DNA of 64,000 bases, taken from contig JAXRKP010000131.1 of the NCBI GenBank assembly GCA_037039925.1, positions 1 to 64,000 on the forward strand, written 5' to 3'. The number at the start of each line of letters is the position of its first letter. The stretch's first letter is position 1. Below the pieces are notes generated by a model. That model made no database searches, had not been told where the DNA came from, and saw nothing but the letters and a program-made list of their open reading frames with translations. Of this stretch, positions 25,367-37,490 are shown in pieces. Origin of the DNA: Doris montereyensis. Lineage: Eukaryota > Mollusca > Gastropoda > Nudibranchia > Dorididae. Made by a program: the position numbers and the translations under genes.

Positions 25367-26278
25367 TCACGCATGCCACAATGACAAGATTGAGCAATTT
25401 GACAGCAGTAAAATACACGTGCAGATATCCAAAATCAAGAAAGACACAGGACATCGCATCACACAGCCTGAACGCAACAACAGCTGCATGAAACTTGTAT
25501 TATATCTCTACGAAAGATCACACTCCATTCTTGCGGAAAAAGAGGATTTTATAATTGAGTAGTGTATGAAAAACAGAATGATACTGAATTTCATCATAAA
25601 AAGCAGTGATGATAACAGCTCCTATGCAAACGTGCGTCGACGACACATGCGAACTTGGCGAGATGAGAAACATTTTATTGAAATGGAGTATTATGTTGAC
25701 GTACAGAATGTTTTGATATTTCTGTCCCACCTTAAACGCCTGATTATCGAGATCATGCATCTTGTTTGAAAATAACTCCAGATTTACAAGAGACAAAATG
25801 CTATCACTTTTAAATGTCAAGTTCTGGATCCCATGACTTATCTATGTCAGACTGCATTCTTCCTTTTGTATAATAATGTCATTAGAATTATATATCTTTA
25901 AACAATCTTATCGAGTATTGTCCATGAATCAGTCCAAAATGTGCACCTAACTCTTAGAGAACTGTCAGAACACAAGACCCTCACATTTTTATTATTATTC
26001 CTAGGTAAACTGTTATGAATTTGATATAAACACAATAATACCAATTACAAAAAATCCGCAACATAAAAAACCCAAAACCAACCCCCCCAAAAAAAACCCA
26101 AAACAAAACAACAAAAAAACTAATAAAAAACCCCAATAAAAACCCCAGTAGTCCTTCCAGGAAACTGCCATTTATTATTTTTAAACTGTTCGCTTAAACC
26201 TCGATAATCATCGTTATAAAAGAGCAGGAAAGAAAATAAAATCTTGCAAACTACTGGAGCCAGAGTTGCTACTTCCGT
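25367..26278. other. 3' flank and spacer, C/A-rich run
   Basis: Contains overlapping short frames continuing from the ORF above (25,245-25,562), then non-coding DNA and an A/C homopolymer-rich patch at 26,050-26,150 (mirror G/T-rich, 39,478-39,560). No gene recognised. Confidence 0.5.
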
Positions 26279-26649
26279 TCATCCCATATGTACGTGATTG
26301 CTTATAATTGACTGCTTTTTCACTGCAGCCACTGCATCATCTATCAATTTGTTCATTACAACCTTGCCACGTGCGTTGCCGGGAAACGAGTCGTAGAAAA
26401 CAACATGGTGAGGGGCCAAAAGACGACGTCCCTCTTGGGGTGGCAGATTTTTTGACGATGTCCTGTACATTTGCAGTGGTCAATGAGCTGCCCGGCTTCT
26501 TGATAACGCATGCGCAGATATTTTGGTGGTTGATCTCGTGAGGTACGGGTAGCACAACTACGTCGTTGACATCGGGGTGTTCTCTGATTGGACGCTCGAT
26601 CCAGGCAGGAAATATATGCGTGGATTTATGAGTAATGAGGTAATCATAC
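26279..26649 (-). CDS. Acyl-CoA synthetase (ANL superfamily) terminal exon, frameshifted
   Basis: Reading leftward after a CCAACAG acceptor the exon encodes YDYLITHKSTHIFPAWIE, then REHPDVNDVVVLPVPHE, ICACVIKKPGSSLT, and in a second frame LLAPHHVVFYDSFPGNARGK and VVMNKLIDDAV before the stop. Known family: acyl-CoA synthetases and 4-coumarate-ligase-like enzymes end with a small domain carrying P-A-x-(I/L)-E, HPxVxDxxVxxVP and the catalytic lysine motif PxxxxGK. One frame change lies at ~26,430-26,440. The right arm (38,837-) has five instead of six A there and reads straight through, so the change looks like a homopolymer error. The exon joins in phase 2 to 27,861-28,011. Confidence 0.85.
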
Positions 26650-26666
26650 CTGTTGGAGAATGATAA

Positions 26667-26872
<206 letters not shown>

Positions 26873-27860
26873 AAATATATTACTATTATTATTAATATTG
26901 ATATCATTACCATTGGCCAGATCAATGTCACAAGTTCAGTTCAGAAAATGACTCGGATTGGCTGCGTACCGATAATAACAACACAATTTATGAACAGTGT
27001 AAATTATTCAACATAAACATTCTTTATGTAGCATGGTGAACAAAAGGATTTCTCAGACGAATATTACTATCGCTGAGTTCAATGCTATTTTATTCCGTCT
27101 CCATTTTTTCCAGTTTTGAGAAATGATCTCACGAATAGTTTGACTTATGTGCAAAGTATATGAAACAGGACAATACATGCACATGTACAACGAAATGTAT
27201 TTCAAATATCGCCAATGAATATTGAGATGCCGGTACATCAATTCATTAAAATGGACATTTACAACTCTTTTTATACAAAGTGCCAGTAAAAATGTCTACA
27301 AAAAGAGCAAAACTAGAGATAGAACAAGATCGCAATGAGGTCACAAAAGCATCTGTTTAAAAAATGTGAATGTTTTGTGTCTATTTAAAATTTATTCTAA
27401 CCTCTAAGTGTTCTTATTATTATTCTTCATAGCAAATCTCTAACTTAATTATGGAGTACATCCGTCAGCTTACGTGACTTTGAATACATCCATGGGCTGT
27501 TAATAGTGATAATTCAATTTTGATTTCATAGTGATGTATTTAATTCCGGTATTGAAGTCTTCAGTCCTGTTGTAGAGTTACTTTCTGTTGACAGTTTGTT
27601 TCTCAGTCCTACTGTATTAGTGTAGAATTAGTGTAGGTGATAATTGGTGTTTGAAGATGGCACCTTGCAGACCTATACCGATACATGTATTTGACAGCCT
27701 CTTCTCATTGTTCTTTTGTAGCGTACGTTCGTCTAATGTGATAAACAGCTGACCATTCTAATCTTCCAAAAAGTATCCATCGTAAATAATTCATGTTGTT
27801 TTTGGTTTAAAACTATTTAATTGTACATTGGATTTAGATTATGCTTAATTACGCTTTTAC
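26873..27860 (-). other. Synthetase intron
   Basis: Intron between the two last synthetase exons (GTAAAAG donor at 27,860, CCAACAG acceptor at 26,650). Nothing else coding seen; mirrored at 37,491-38,836. Confidence 0.7.
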
Positions 27861-28011
27861 CTGCCGAGAACAAATCAGATGTTTATTTTCTGGCCGAAAG
27901 TAACCGGCATCACTTGAGTTATACAGTCGTCTGTAGTCCTGCTCTTAGCCGTTTTTTCAGGGTCATTCAAATAGCTATCAAAAGTTGACGTTGTCTTTAT
28001 CAAAATGAGTC
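27861..28011 (-). CDS. Acyl-CoA synthetase (ANL) hinge-region exon, 1-bp frameshift
   Basis: 151-bp exon with TTTGTACAG acceptor and GGCAG|GTAAAAG donor. The mirror exon 37,340-37,490 encodes SYLNDPEKTAKSRTTDDWY and NSSDAGYFRPENK, ending in VVLGR. This copy lost one G in the Trp codon (~27,918) and gained a base near 27,871, so the central part is out of frame. Known family: ANL enzymes carry GYxNxPEKT...DGWYxTGDxGY...GR ahead of the hinge. Its 3' phase (AG plus G) matches the terminal exon. Confidence 0.82.
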
Positions 28012-28284
<273 letters not shown>

Positions 28285-28529
28285 TATATTAGGATGAAAA
28301 GAAAAAAACACATAAGGCAGTAACTAGAAACGATCGCCCAAGAGTCAAAGATGCAAAAATCCTTGTCGGCATACGACAAACATTTAAGACTTATTTGGCA
28401 AACGTCCCACATCATTGACGGTCCATCGATGACGCTGAGGACTGTGGTTGAGACATAACATGACAGGAGTGGGGCTGCCACCTGCTTTGGACTTGCAAAC
28501 TTATTTTTTACATAACACTAAACAGGTAT

Positions 28530-29330
28530 TTGAAGACTGATGCTGTGAGTTCACTTTGTCTGGCAGCGTGTGCCCCAGAGGTACCCGCCTTTCTGTCTCT
28601 TTCGACTGAGGTCCATGCCTGGCTAATAGTAGCTCACCACTTGGGGCTGGTTGATAGCATTCTTTGTCCTGGTAGAATCATCAATTTATCACATCTACAT
28701 AATGGTGTTTCAACGGGTCCTTGTATCGGAACTTCTGACCTCCTGTCTTCGTGTTGCTGTTACAAAGTTGTCCGTAAAAAACAACATTTTTTGGGAGACG
28801 ATGATCTGGCGTTCTTACAACATGTCCTGTCCATCTTCGCTGTGCAGCTGATTTAGGTTTCCATGCTTGTCGTTTTAGCTCGTTGGATAATTTCACATTT
28901 CACTCTTTATCTGCACAGGAAATCCCCAGCAGCTGTAGGTGTTGAAGTTGTACGGCGGTGAGTGTCGACGTACCTACGGTGTAGAAGCATGTATTCCGTG
29001 ATATAAGAGGGCGGGGTAGAGCTGCGTTGTAGTCGTTTGCCTTTGCGTCAAGTTTGATGTCGAGTTTCGACCAGAGTTGTTCGTGCAATGCTTTGATGCA
29101 GCCTGGACTTGTCTGTCAAACCTCAGTGCCTCGTGAGTTGGTGTCAGTGATTGAACGTCCTAGATGGGGAAAGCAATCGGTGGACTAGGGACTGTCCGTT
29201 GTCCATGCTGTTAGGGGATGGACATTTTTCGCAAGCTTTGAGGGACAGGTTGGTAAAATAGTTCAGTCTTTGAACCCATGACCTTGGACTTGATACATTC
29301 GAACTATTACTGCTGGAACAGTTTGAATTT
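28530..29330 (-). mobile_element. Second LINE family, RT C-terminal remnant
   Basis: Minus-strand frames give QRRWTGHVVRTPDHRLPK (28,681-28,896) preceded by a KANDYNAALPRPLISRNT stretch (28,900-29,088). These resemble the post-RT region of non-LTR retrotransposons, which typically reads TKxxVYxAxVLxxLLYG followed by RWxGHVxRMxDxRLPK. Only short frames remain. It lies in the synthetase intron; the mirror is 36,000-36,740. It is a different family from the LINE at 8.8-12.0 kb. Confidence 0.75.
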
Positions 29331-31035
29331 GAAATCTGTTTTTATTCCGGGTTTCTACTGCTCTCTAAGGCAGGATGAACTGAGCGCCTAGTCCTATTTG
29401 AGACGGACACTAATCAGGAGGTCCATATTATTTTTGTGTATGTAAAAGAACCCTTTGGTGTTTGGTAATCAAACAGGACAATTCCGGCCGCCACTCTGGC
29501 AAAATTGAATTCCTTCCTAATACCTATTTAGAAATACCCCTACAACCTCTTATACCTCAGACTTATTGACCGGCTCCATTACTCTGAATAAACGTAGAAG
29601 AGCAAAGATCGAGAAGCGAAGGAACCTACTGAATGGCTGGGCATCGAAAAAGGTCACCTACTTCAAAGAATAAAATTATTAAGTCCAGGCGTAGCAGTGA
29701 CAGCAACTGTTAAGCCCCACAGGGCATCACAACATCATATTGAAAGGTACGCTTAACTCCAAAGGTCATACTCAGTCTTTGAAAAGCCCAACACGCGTTG
29801 ATCTCCCCGAGAGCTGAGGAGCACCTTGAAGAAATAACTATTTGGGGATCCGCGGAGAGCCTGAATTTACGGACTAAAACTATCTTTATCAGTATAAGTC
29901 TTGTAAGGTGTTTGGATCATGTGCCAGCAAGAACGATAGGAATAACGTGAAAAGAGTTACGCAAGTACAGATACCATGACTTGACTTTGAACTGAACCGT
30001 ATTATTACTCCCTCCCTACCTTGTGAGTTGATGTCGACTTGCAGTCACAGGATATGCGAAGAAAAGAGCACTGGGAATAATAAGATTTTAAACAAGGTAA
30101 AAGCCCAACAACAACAACACAGCACCGATGGTGTTTGTAATGCACGACGTGTTTTCAAAGTTGTCATCCACAATGCGAACTTCTTGAGTCTAAGGAAAGG
30201 TAATTATCAATTCACTCTTCTTTTGCTTACTTGACTCAGGTGTGTGAATGGGTGACCTGATATAGAATTCTATAGGTAATCTAATGGAATCTTGTCATGT
30301 TATTATTATTGTCGTTAATACGAAAAGCCCAACACGTTTGTTTTGGGATTAAGTAAAAATAGAGTAATGCTTTTGCCCCGAGAGTTGATTTGGTTTGCCG
30401 AAGGAATCAATTTGAATGAAATGGCCTGCTTGGGGATAAATGATGTACAGTCGGTGAGAACCTGAACTTGTGCGGGGAACTAAAGAGAGAAGAAAGGAGG
30501 CAATGGACTATAAATCCAGCTTTATAGTTATCTTTATCAGTAATACAAAGACAAGTTTCAAGATACAGAATCTATATCTCGGGATGTTTGGTGATAAGAA
30601 GAGGTAGCATTGAGCCGGAACAAGTTGAAGGGGTTTTCCATCTGTCGGGTTCCAATATGTATTCCTCTTCTAGGTTGGTGGGACGGTTTTCCAGAACGGC
30701 GATGGGAATAACGTGAAAAGAGTTGAGTGAGAGTACAGATACCATGACTGACTTTGAAGGTCTCAGTGAGAGAGAGACCGCCTATTATTACTCCCCCTTC
30801 CCTACCTTGGTGAGAGAGCTACATGATGTCGATGCATGTTTAGAACAGTCATGAAAGAGGATATGCAGAAGAAAAAGCAGAAAGAAAAAAGGAGATGAGA
30901 GGGATCTAACTTTTAAACATAATGAAAGAATAGGATAACTATAGGATTTTATCCACTGGGTTTATCATCATCATTAACAACAATGGTAAAAGCAGCAACA
31001 ACAACAACAACTACTGGTGATAGTTAGGTAATGCC
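29331..31035. other. Scrambled inner part of left arm
   Basis: Only patchily collinear with 34,560-36,000. Several right-arm segments appear twice: the TGATTTGGTTTGCCGAAGG motif at ~30,386 and ~31,473, the AATAACGTGAAAAGAGTT motif at ~29,943 and ~30,708, and the RIVDD-coding segment at 30,155-30,196 and 31,060-31,095. GAGAGA replaces unique bases at several points (for example 30,763-30,780). No intact gene. Confidence 0.7.
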
Positions 31036-31104
31036 GATCTGCAACCGCCATCTGGCACATCTTGTTTGTTGTCATCCACAATGCGAACACTTTTTGTCAA
31101 GCTC
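31036..31104 (-). pseudogene. Acyl-CoA synthetase exon (RIVDD strand), left copy
   Basis: Read leftward this gives SLTKSVRIVDDNKQDVPDGG, the strand and turn before the GE(I/L) motif in ANL enzymes. The right-arm exon 34,485-34,552 gives a slightly different SSSFRIVDDNFQDMFPDG and a good GTATGG donor, which reads GCATTA here. A third partial version is at 30,155-30,196. The exon is certain in kind, but its exact sequence is not trustworthy in either arm. Confidence 0.6.
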
Positions 31105-31860
31105 CTTATGTAATATTGCATGACGCGTCAATTATCAATCTTATACCTAACTTTTGATATACTATTATGTCCAGCCTCTAGGATCAGTCAACCAAAGCGG
31201 AATTGTTTTGATTCATTTGCAAATGTTTAATCTAGACATAATAATGTCTATCAACATAAAATTTTGAAATACTACTTTTATATATCTACCTGTATGAATA
31301 CAAAAATCTTGATACATGTTATTATTATTGAAGTCGAAAATGTTTTCGATACTCAACTTGAAATGCACTATATTTGTTTGTTTTTGGATTTTCACGTAAA
31401 AATGGAAGTAATGAATACTTTTGATTAGATAATCCATCTTTATCGAAATATTTAATATATATTCTTATCTGCTTGATTTGGTTTGCCGAAGGAATCAATT
31501 TGTTTCCGTACTGACCTCAAACAACCACAGTCATTCCAACGTCCGAATGTTCATTGAATATAGATGCAATGTGTTCGGTACAATAACATTTGTTAACCTG
31601 CTGCTGCCAGTCGTTCTCTAGGGCGTGGTTCATAAGATGGTATACTTAAGTAGGACCAAGAAGGAGGCAATGGTGACGTCTGCACTACACCATTAGTACG
31701 CTATTTATTTATTTCATTAATTAATCATTTATTTTAGTTAAGCCGAAGGTTAAATGACAATAATTAACATGAATTAAGACAAACAAACACGTGACGTTTC
31801 GGGTTTAACCCTTGACTCACTTGATTATCAGTCTTCTAAGAACTATGCAAAGCAGTCTAT
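31105..31860 (-). pseudogene. Degraded synthetase intron and YG-TE exon, left copy
   Basis: Bases ~31,500-31,640 (minus) correspond to the right-arm exon at 33,819-34,010 but keep only fragments, for example the MNHAL start and a CTE-like remnant. The rest has changed beyond simple indels. The unique sequence at 31,213-31,437 is collinear with ~34,070-34,350. Confidence 0.55.
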
Positions 31861-32049
31861 GGGATGTCAGAAGAAAAACATGAAGGAGGAAGAAAGAAGA
31901 AAAAGACGGTGGTGATAAGAAGAGTGGGTAGAAGGGACCTCAAGAATATATAGGAACGAGAATGGAAGGTTTGAATCAAAGTGGCATGAAATAAATATTT
32001 AAAAAATCATAGAGAGAGAGAGCCTGAGAGTTGGATTATATGCATTTAT

Positions 32050-32581
32050 GACCAGAGGCGTTGAGAGAGAGAGAGAGAAAATTGAAGAAGAAGAAGGAGA
32101 CAAAGAGGGAGGGAGGGAGGGAGGAGAGAGAAGACAGAAGAAGAAGATGATGAAGAGCGAGAGAAGAAGCAGAAGAGAGAAGAAGAAGTAGATGAGAGAG
32201 AGAGAGAGAGAAGAAGCAGAAGAAGAAGAAGAAGAAGAAGAAGAAGAAGAAGAAGAAGAAGAAGAAGAGAGAAGAGAGAAGAAGAAGAGAGAAGAATGAA
32301 GAACGGAGAGGGAAGAAGAGAGAAGAAGAAGAAGAGAGAAGAAGAAGAAGAAGAGAGAAAGAAGAAGAAGAAGAAGAGAGAAGAAGAAGAAGAAGAAGAG
32401 AGAGAGAGAGAAGAAGAAGAAAAGAGAGAATATGAGATAGAAAAGAAGAAGAAGAAGAGAGAGAAGAGAGAGAGAGAGAAGAAGAGAAGAGAGAAGAGAG
32501 AAGAAGAAGAAGAGAAGAAGAAGAAGAAGAAGAAGAAGAAGAAGAAGAAGAAGAAGAAGAGAAGAAGAGAGAAGAAGAAGA

Positions 32582-32624
<43 letters not shown>

Positions 32625-33131
32625 AGAAGAAGAAGAAGAAGAAGAGAGGGATGGAGAAGGGAGGGACGGAGGGAGGGAGAGAGAGAAGAAGAGAGAAGAG
32701 AGAGAACGAGAAGAAGAAGAAGAAGAAGAAGAAGAAGAAGAGAGAAGAAGAAGAAGAAGGAGGAGGGAGAGAGAGAAGAAGAAGAAGAAGAAGAGAGAAG
32801 AAGAAGAAGAAGAAGAAGAGAGAAGAAGAGAGAAGGACAAGAAGAAGAAGAAGAAGAAGAAGAAGAAGAAGAAGAAGAAGAAAAAGAAGAAGAGAGAAGA
32901 GAGAAGAAGAGAGAAGAAGAAGAAGAAGAAGAAGAGAAGAGAGAGAGAGAAAGAAGAAGAAGAAGAAGAAGAAGAGAGAAGAAGAAGAGAAGAAGAAGAA
33001 GAAGAAGAGGATGAGAGGAGAAGAAGAAGAAGAAGAAGAGAAAGAGAGAGAAGCAGGAAAGAAGAAGAAAGAAGAGAAGAAGAAGAAGAGGTGCTGAAGA
33101 AGAAGCTGAAGAAGAAGAAGAAGAAAGAAGA
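32050..33131 (+). repeat. Central GA/GAA polypurine tract (palindrome spacer)
   Basis: About 1.08 kb of almost only A and G: irregular mixture of GA, GAA, GGA and AAGAAG blocks with rare C or T. It is purine-rich on the plus strand across its whole length and therefore is not itself inverted; it forms the spacer between the arms. Apparent Lys/Glu/Arg reading frames and their Ser/Leu/Phe antisense frames are by-products. Confidence 0.95.
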
Positions 33132-33818
33132 AGGATAACTATAAGAAGAACTAATATATCTCACTGGGTTTAAGAAAAGAAGAAAACTATATAGAGAATG
33201 AATGAAAATGAAAGCTCAATCACGGTCTTTTTCTTTCTTTCTTCCTCCTTTGTGTTTTTCTTCTGACATCACTGTTGTGTGATACCTGCTAGTGCTTAGA
33301 TCTAGATCTAGATTCTAGATATTTCTCGTTTTGTTGTCTGACCAATAAAATAATAAAATAATTATACCTGAAACATCACGTGTTTGTTCTGTCTTTATTA
33401 GTAGAGTTGTCACTTTTTTAATCATATTTCACTTATAATAATTGTCAGTGACGCCAATAGATTTATTACACGATAGTTTACTTCCTTGATATAATATCAT
33501 AATGTTCTAGGATCATTATATATCTCCTAAAAAGAACTGTGTTGAAAAGAATCTAGACATAATAATGATATCAACAAAACGTAATACTATCTTCACATCA
33601 ACATCTGGCTTTACCAACAAATAACTGATCGAACACGATAGGCTCTGGGTTGTCTCGGATAATTTCACCTGTCATTCTTCATTAATCTCTTCATTTCACC
33701 TTCGACTTCACTCCTGCACATTAAAAAAATACGTAGAAATGACAATAATTTACATAGTGTACTACCATGGTGTAGTGAGACGTCACCATTGCCTCCTTTC
33801 TTCCTATTCTGTCCACAG
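33132..33818. other. Palindrome inner edge, right side
   Basis: At 33,134-33,172 a segment around GGATAACTATAAG...CACTGGGTTT resembles 30,932-30,968 in direct orientation, not inverted. Bases 33,215-33,275 are the innermost inverted match (to 31,861-31,915). The dispersed repeat block lies at 33,365-33,412. No gene until the exon at 33,819. Confidence 0.6.
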
Positions 33819-34010
33819 CCGGAGTTCCCATGAACCACGCCCTAGGAGAACGACTGTTATTTAAAGCCAGCAAGGTTCTCACGGTGCGTTATGGCTGTAC
33901 CGAACCATTTCTTCAACTCTGCATCTCATACAACCATATTGAGAACATCTCGGACGTTGTGGAATACAGATTGTGGTTGTTTGTATTCCCAGTTGTCAAT
34001 ACGGAAACAA
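33819..34010 (+). CDS. Acyl-CoA synthetase (ANL) exon with YGCTE motif
   Basis: Starts after CTGTCCACAG. Encodes GVPMNHALGERLLFKASKVL, then TVRYGCTEPFLQLC, ISDVVEYR and a hydrophobic end with FVFPVVNTET. Known family: ANL adenylating enzymes have G(G/A)xPxxxxL followed by the YG(x)TE adenine-binding motif. The frame meets a stop at 34,013, but the expected continuation is compatible with a small indel there. The 3' border is not certain, since no well-phased GT follows. This is the first recognisable exon after the palindrome centre; the P-loop half of the enzyme is absent. Confidence 0.75.
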
Positions 34011-34484
34011 ATTGATTCCTTCGAAACCAAATCAAGCAGATAAGAATATATATTAAATATAACGATATAAAGATGGATTATCTAATGTCAAAAAAGTATT
34101 CATTACTCTATTTCACTGGCTTAGAAAAATCCCAAAACAAACAAATATAGTGCATTTCAAGTTGAGAATTTCGAAAATCTATTTAAAGGCCGACTTCAAT
34201 AATAATTTGCTGTTTGAACATGTATCAAGATTTTTGTATTCATACAGGTAGATATATAAAACACTCATTTCAAAATTCTATATCAGGGGCACCAGATAGA
34301 CATCTATCAATACAATCTTCGATGTAGTTAAACATTTGCAAATGAATCACTAAACAATAAACCAAAAGTTGTTTTACTCGTTGAAAATTAATTATACGAG
34401 GGACTGGACTTAATAATCTGGTTCAAAGTTTAGGTATAAGATTGATAATTGACGCATTTATGCTGTTTCCATTTAACTTCACAG
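34011..34484 (+). other. Synthetase intron
   Basis: AT-rich, partly collinear with 31,105-31,470. No gene seen. Confidence 0.5.
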
Positions 34485-34552
34485 GAGCTCAAGTTTTCGC
34501 ATTGTGGATGACAACTTTCAAGATATGTTTCCAGATGGCAGTAGCCAGGTCG
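34485..34552 (+). CDS. Acyl-CoA synthetase (ANL) short exon, RIVDD strand
   Basis: 68-bp exon: acceptor AACTTCACAG, donor GTCG|GTATGG. Encodes SSSFRIVDDNFQDMFPDG and then SSQV plus the first base of a Gly codon completed by the GA that opens the exon at 37,340. The join gives ...VGLILIKTTSTF, matching the ANL pattern xIVDxxGxxVPxGexGELxIKGxxxF. Phase agreement across a 2.8 kb intron supports both exons. The left-arm copies differ in detail. Confidence 0.68.
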
Positions 34553-35528
34553 GTATGGCATGTATAACCACCATCAGTGCTGCTGTTGTTGTTGTTGTTG
34601 CTGCTTTTACCGTTGTTGTTAATGATGATGATCAGGTGGTTTAAAATCTTATTATTCATGCATTATGTTTAAAAGTTAGATCAACTTGTCCTTTTTCGAG
34701 AACAGCTCTTTCTTCTGCATATCCTGTTTCCATGACTGTTCTAAACATGCATCGACATCATGTGTGGTGAGCTCTCTCACCAAGGTAGGGAAGGGAGTAA
34801 TAATAGGCGGCGATGTCACTGAGACCTTCAAAGTCAGTCATGGTATCTGTACTTGCACCAACTCTTTTCAAGGAAATCGTTATTCCTATCAGCCGTTCTG
34901 GAAAAAATCCTAATAACTTTTTCCTAAAAACTTTGAGAAATCGCTTGCATGTTTTTAACCCGGACAGATGGAAAGGAAACCCTTCAGTTGTTTCCTACTC
35001 AATGCTAAAACAAACACGAGATATTTCTGTAAACTCTGAAAAAGTTTCTTTATGTCTGATAAAAATCATTTATAAAGCTCATTGATAGTCCGTAAATCCC
35101 GAAAGGAAAACGCTTGCGACCTCCTCAAGTTCAGGCTAACCGACTGTACATCATTTATCCCCAAGCAGGCCATTATCATTCAAAGTCCTCCTCAACTCTC
35201 GGAAATATTCAGACATTACAGTACACTAAACCCTGAAAGTTGGGCTTTTGACCTAAACCCTGTTGAGATTAACACTCATGACCTAAGATCCTTCTCTACC
35301 TATACCCACATGGCTAAGAGAAATTGCCCATTCACACCTGAGTCAAGTAAGCAAGATATCATGAAAGAGTGAAGTACCTTTCCTTAGATTATGATGTTGT
35401 GAAAAAAAAACACGCGTGCCAGCTGTGGGGCTTGAACCAGTGTCGTCTGTGACTGCAAGCTCACAATCTACGGTTCAGTTACAACATAAGTCTCAGTCTT
35501 GCTGGCACATGATCCAAACACCTTACAA

Positions 35529-35600
35529 GACTTAATGGATAGTTTTGCAAATGTCATGGACCTCTTTGGGCTCAAGATCAACTTTTCAAAGACTGGAATG
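35529..35600 (+). mobile_element. LINE RT fragment
   Basis: Encodes MDSFANVMDLFGLKINFSKT, resembling the segment downstream of the RT catalytic box in non-LTR elements (FGLxIxxxKT). It is probably the upstream part of the same element as 36,000-36,740, with the region between lost or scrambled. Confidence 0.6.
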
Positions 35601-35999
35601 ACCTTTTTCTCAATAATAAACAATCCTGTAAAATTGCTGTCACTGCTACGAAAAAGAGACCTGGGATAATTTTATTCTAAGTAGGTGGAGATGCCCAGCC
35701 ACAAATTCCGATGCAGTTTGCGATCTTTGACCTCTTCTACATTTATTCAGGAGTAATGAGCCGGTCAATAAGTCTGAGGTATAAAAGTTGTATTTGGTAT
35801 TTCTAAATAGGCATTAGGAAGTTAATTGATTTTGCCAGTGGCGGCCGGAATTGTTGTTTTTTTACCAAACACCAAGGGTTTCTTACATACACAAAAGCAC
35901 ATGGGACCTCCTAGATTGGTGTCCGTCTCCGATAGGACTAGTCTGTCGCGCTCAGTTCATCCTGCCTTAGAGAGCAGAAGAAACCCGGAATAAAAACAG

Positions 36000-36740
36000 A
36001 TTTCAAATTCAAGCCTGCCCGGCAGTAATAGTTCAGTGTATCAAGTCCAAAGGTCATGGGTTCAAAGACTGAACTATTTTACCAACCTGTCCCTCAAAAC
36101 GCGAAAAATGTCCATCCCCTAACAGCATGGACAACGGACAGTCCCCGAGTCCACCGATTGCTTTCCCCATCTAGGACGTTCAATCACTGACACCAACTCA
36201 CGAGGCACTGAGGTTGACAGACAAGTCCAGGCTGCATCAAAGCATTGCACGAACAACTCTGGTCGAAACTCGACATCAAACTTGACAAAGGCAAACGACT
36301 ACAACGCAGCTCTACCACCCGCCCTCTTATATATCACGGAATACATGCTTCTACACCGTAGGTACGTCGACACTCACCGCCGTACAACTTCAACACCTAC
36401 AGCTGCTGGGGATTTCCTGTGCAGATAAAGAGTGAAATGTAGAAATTATCCAACGAGCTAAAACGACAAGCATGGAAACCTAAATCGTAGCTGCACAGCG
36501 AAGATGGACAGGACATGTTGTAAGAACGCCAGATCATCGTCTCCCAAAAAATGTTGTTTTTTTACGGACAACTTTGTAACAGCAACACGAAGACAGGAGG
36601 TCAGAAGTTCCGATACAAGGACCCGTTGAAACACCATTATGTAGATGTGATAAATTGATGATTCTACCAGGACAAAGAATGCTATCAACCAGCCCCAAGT
36701 GGTGAGCTACTATTAGCCAGGCATGGACCTCAGTCGAAAG
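36000..36740 (+). mobile_element. Second LINE family, RT C-terminal remnant (mirror)
   Basis: Plus-strand mirror of 28,530-29,330, with translated fragments HGQRTVPESTDCFPHLGRSI (36,128 on), KANDYNAALPPALLYITEYM (36,280 on) and, after an indel, the R-x-WTGHV region near 36,490. All frames are broken. Confidence 0.75.
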
Positions 36741-37051
36741 AGACAGAAAGGCGAGGTACCTCAAAGACACGCTGCCAGACAAAGTGAACTCAGCATCAGT
36801 CTTCAAATACCTGTTTAGTGTTATGTAAAAATAAGTTTGCAAGTCCAAAGCAGGCTTGGCAGCCCACTCCTGTCATGTTATATCTCAACCACAGTCCTCA
36901 GCGTCATCGATGGACCGTCAATGATGTGGGACGTTTGCCAAATAAGTCTTAAATGTTTGTCGTATGCCGACAAGGATTTGCATCTTTGACTCTTGGGCGA
37001 TCGTTTCTAGTTACTGCCTTATGTGTTTTCTTTTCTTTTCATCCTAATATA

Positions 37052-37237
<186 letters not shown>

Positions 37238-37339
37238 ATTTTATCCACATACTCAGATGTTTGTGTATAGCATACTTCGGTATAATATTATTCAACTTGT
37301 CCGACGTCATTATCCAGACTATTCTTTCACTTTGTACAG

Positions 37340-37490
37340 GACTCATTTTGATAAAGACAACGTCAACTTTTGATAGCTATTTGAATGACCCTGAAAAAAC
37401 GGCTAAGAGCAGGACTACAGACGACTGGTATAACTCAAGTGATGCCGGTTACTTTCGGCCAGAAAATAAACATCTGGTTGTTCTCGGCAG
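37340..37490 (+). CDS. Acyl-CoA synthetase (ANL) hinge-region exon, intact
   Basis: 151 bp, TTTGTACAG acceptor, GGCAG|GTAAAAG donor, open throughout. Encodes LILIKTTSTFDSYLNDPEKT, then AKSRTTDDWYNSSDAGYF and RPENKHLVVLGR. Known family: the Asp in the D-x-GY motif binds the ribose of AMP, and the GR ends the large domain before the hinge; here they appear as DAGY and LGR. The usual TGD is SSD here. It splices in phase 2 into the terminal exon at 38,837. The mirror 27,861-28,011 is frameshifted. Confidence 0.88.

Noticed and set aside
32046..33164. 372-codon Ser/Leu/Phe frame and 280-codon Lys/Glu/Arg frame
   Set aside because: Both are translations of the GA/GAA tract on opposite strands.
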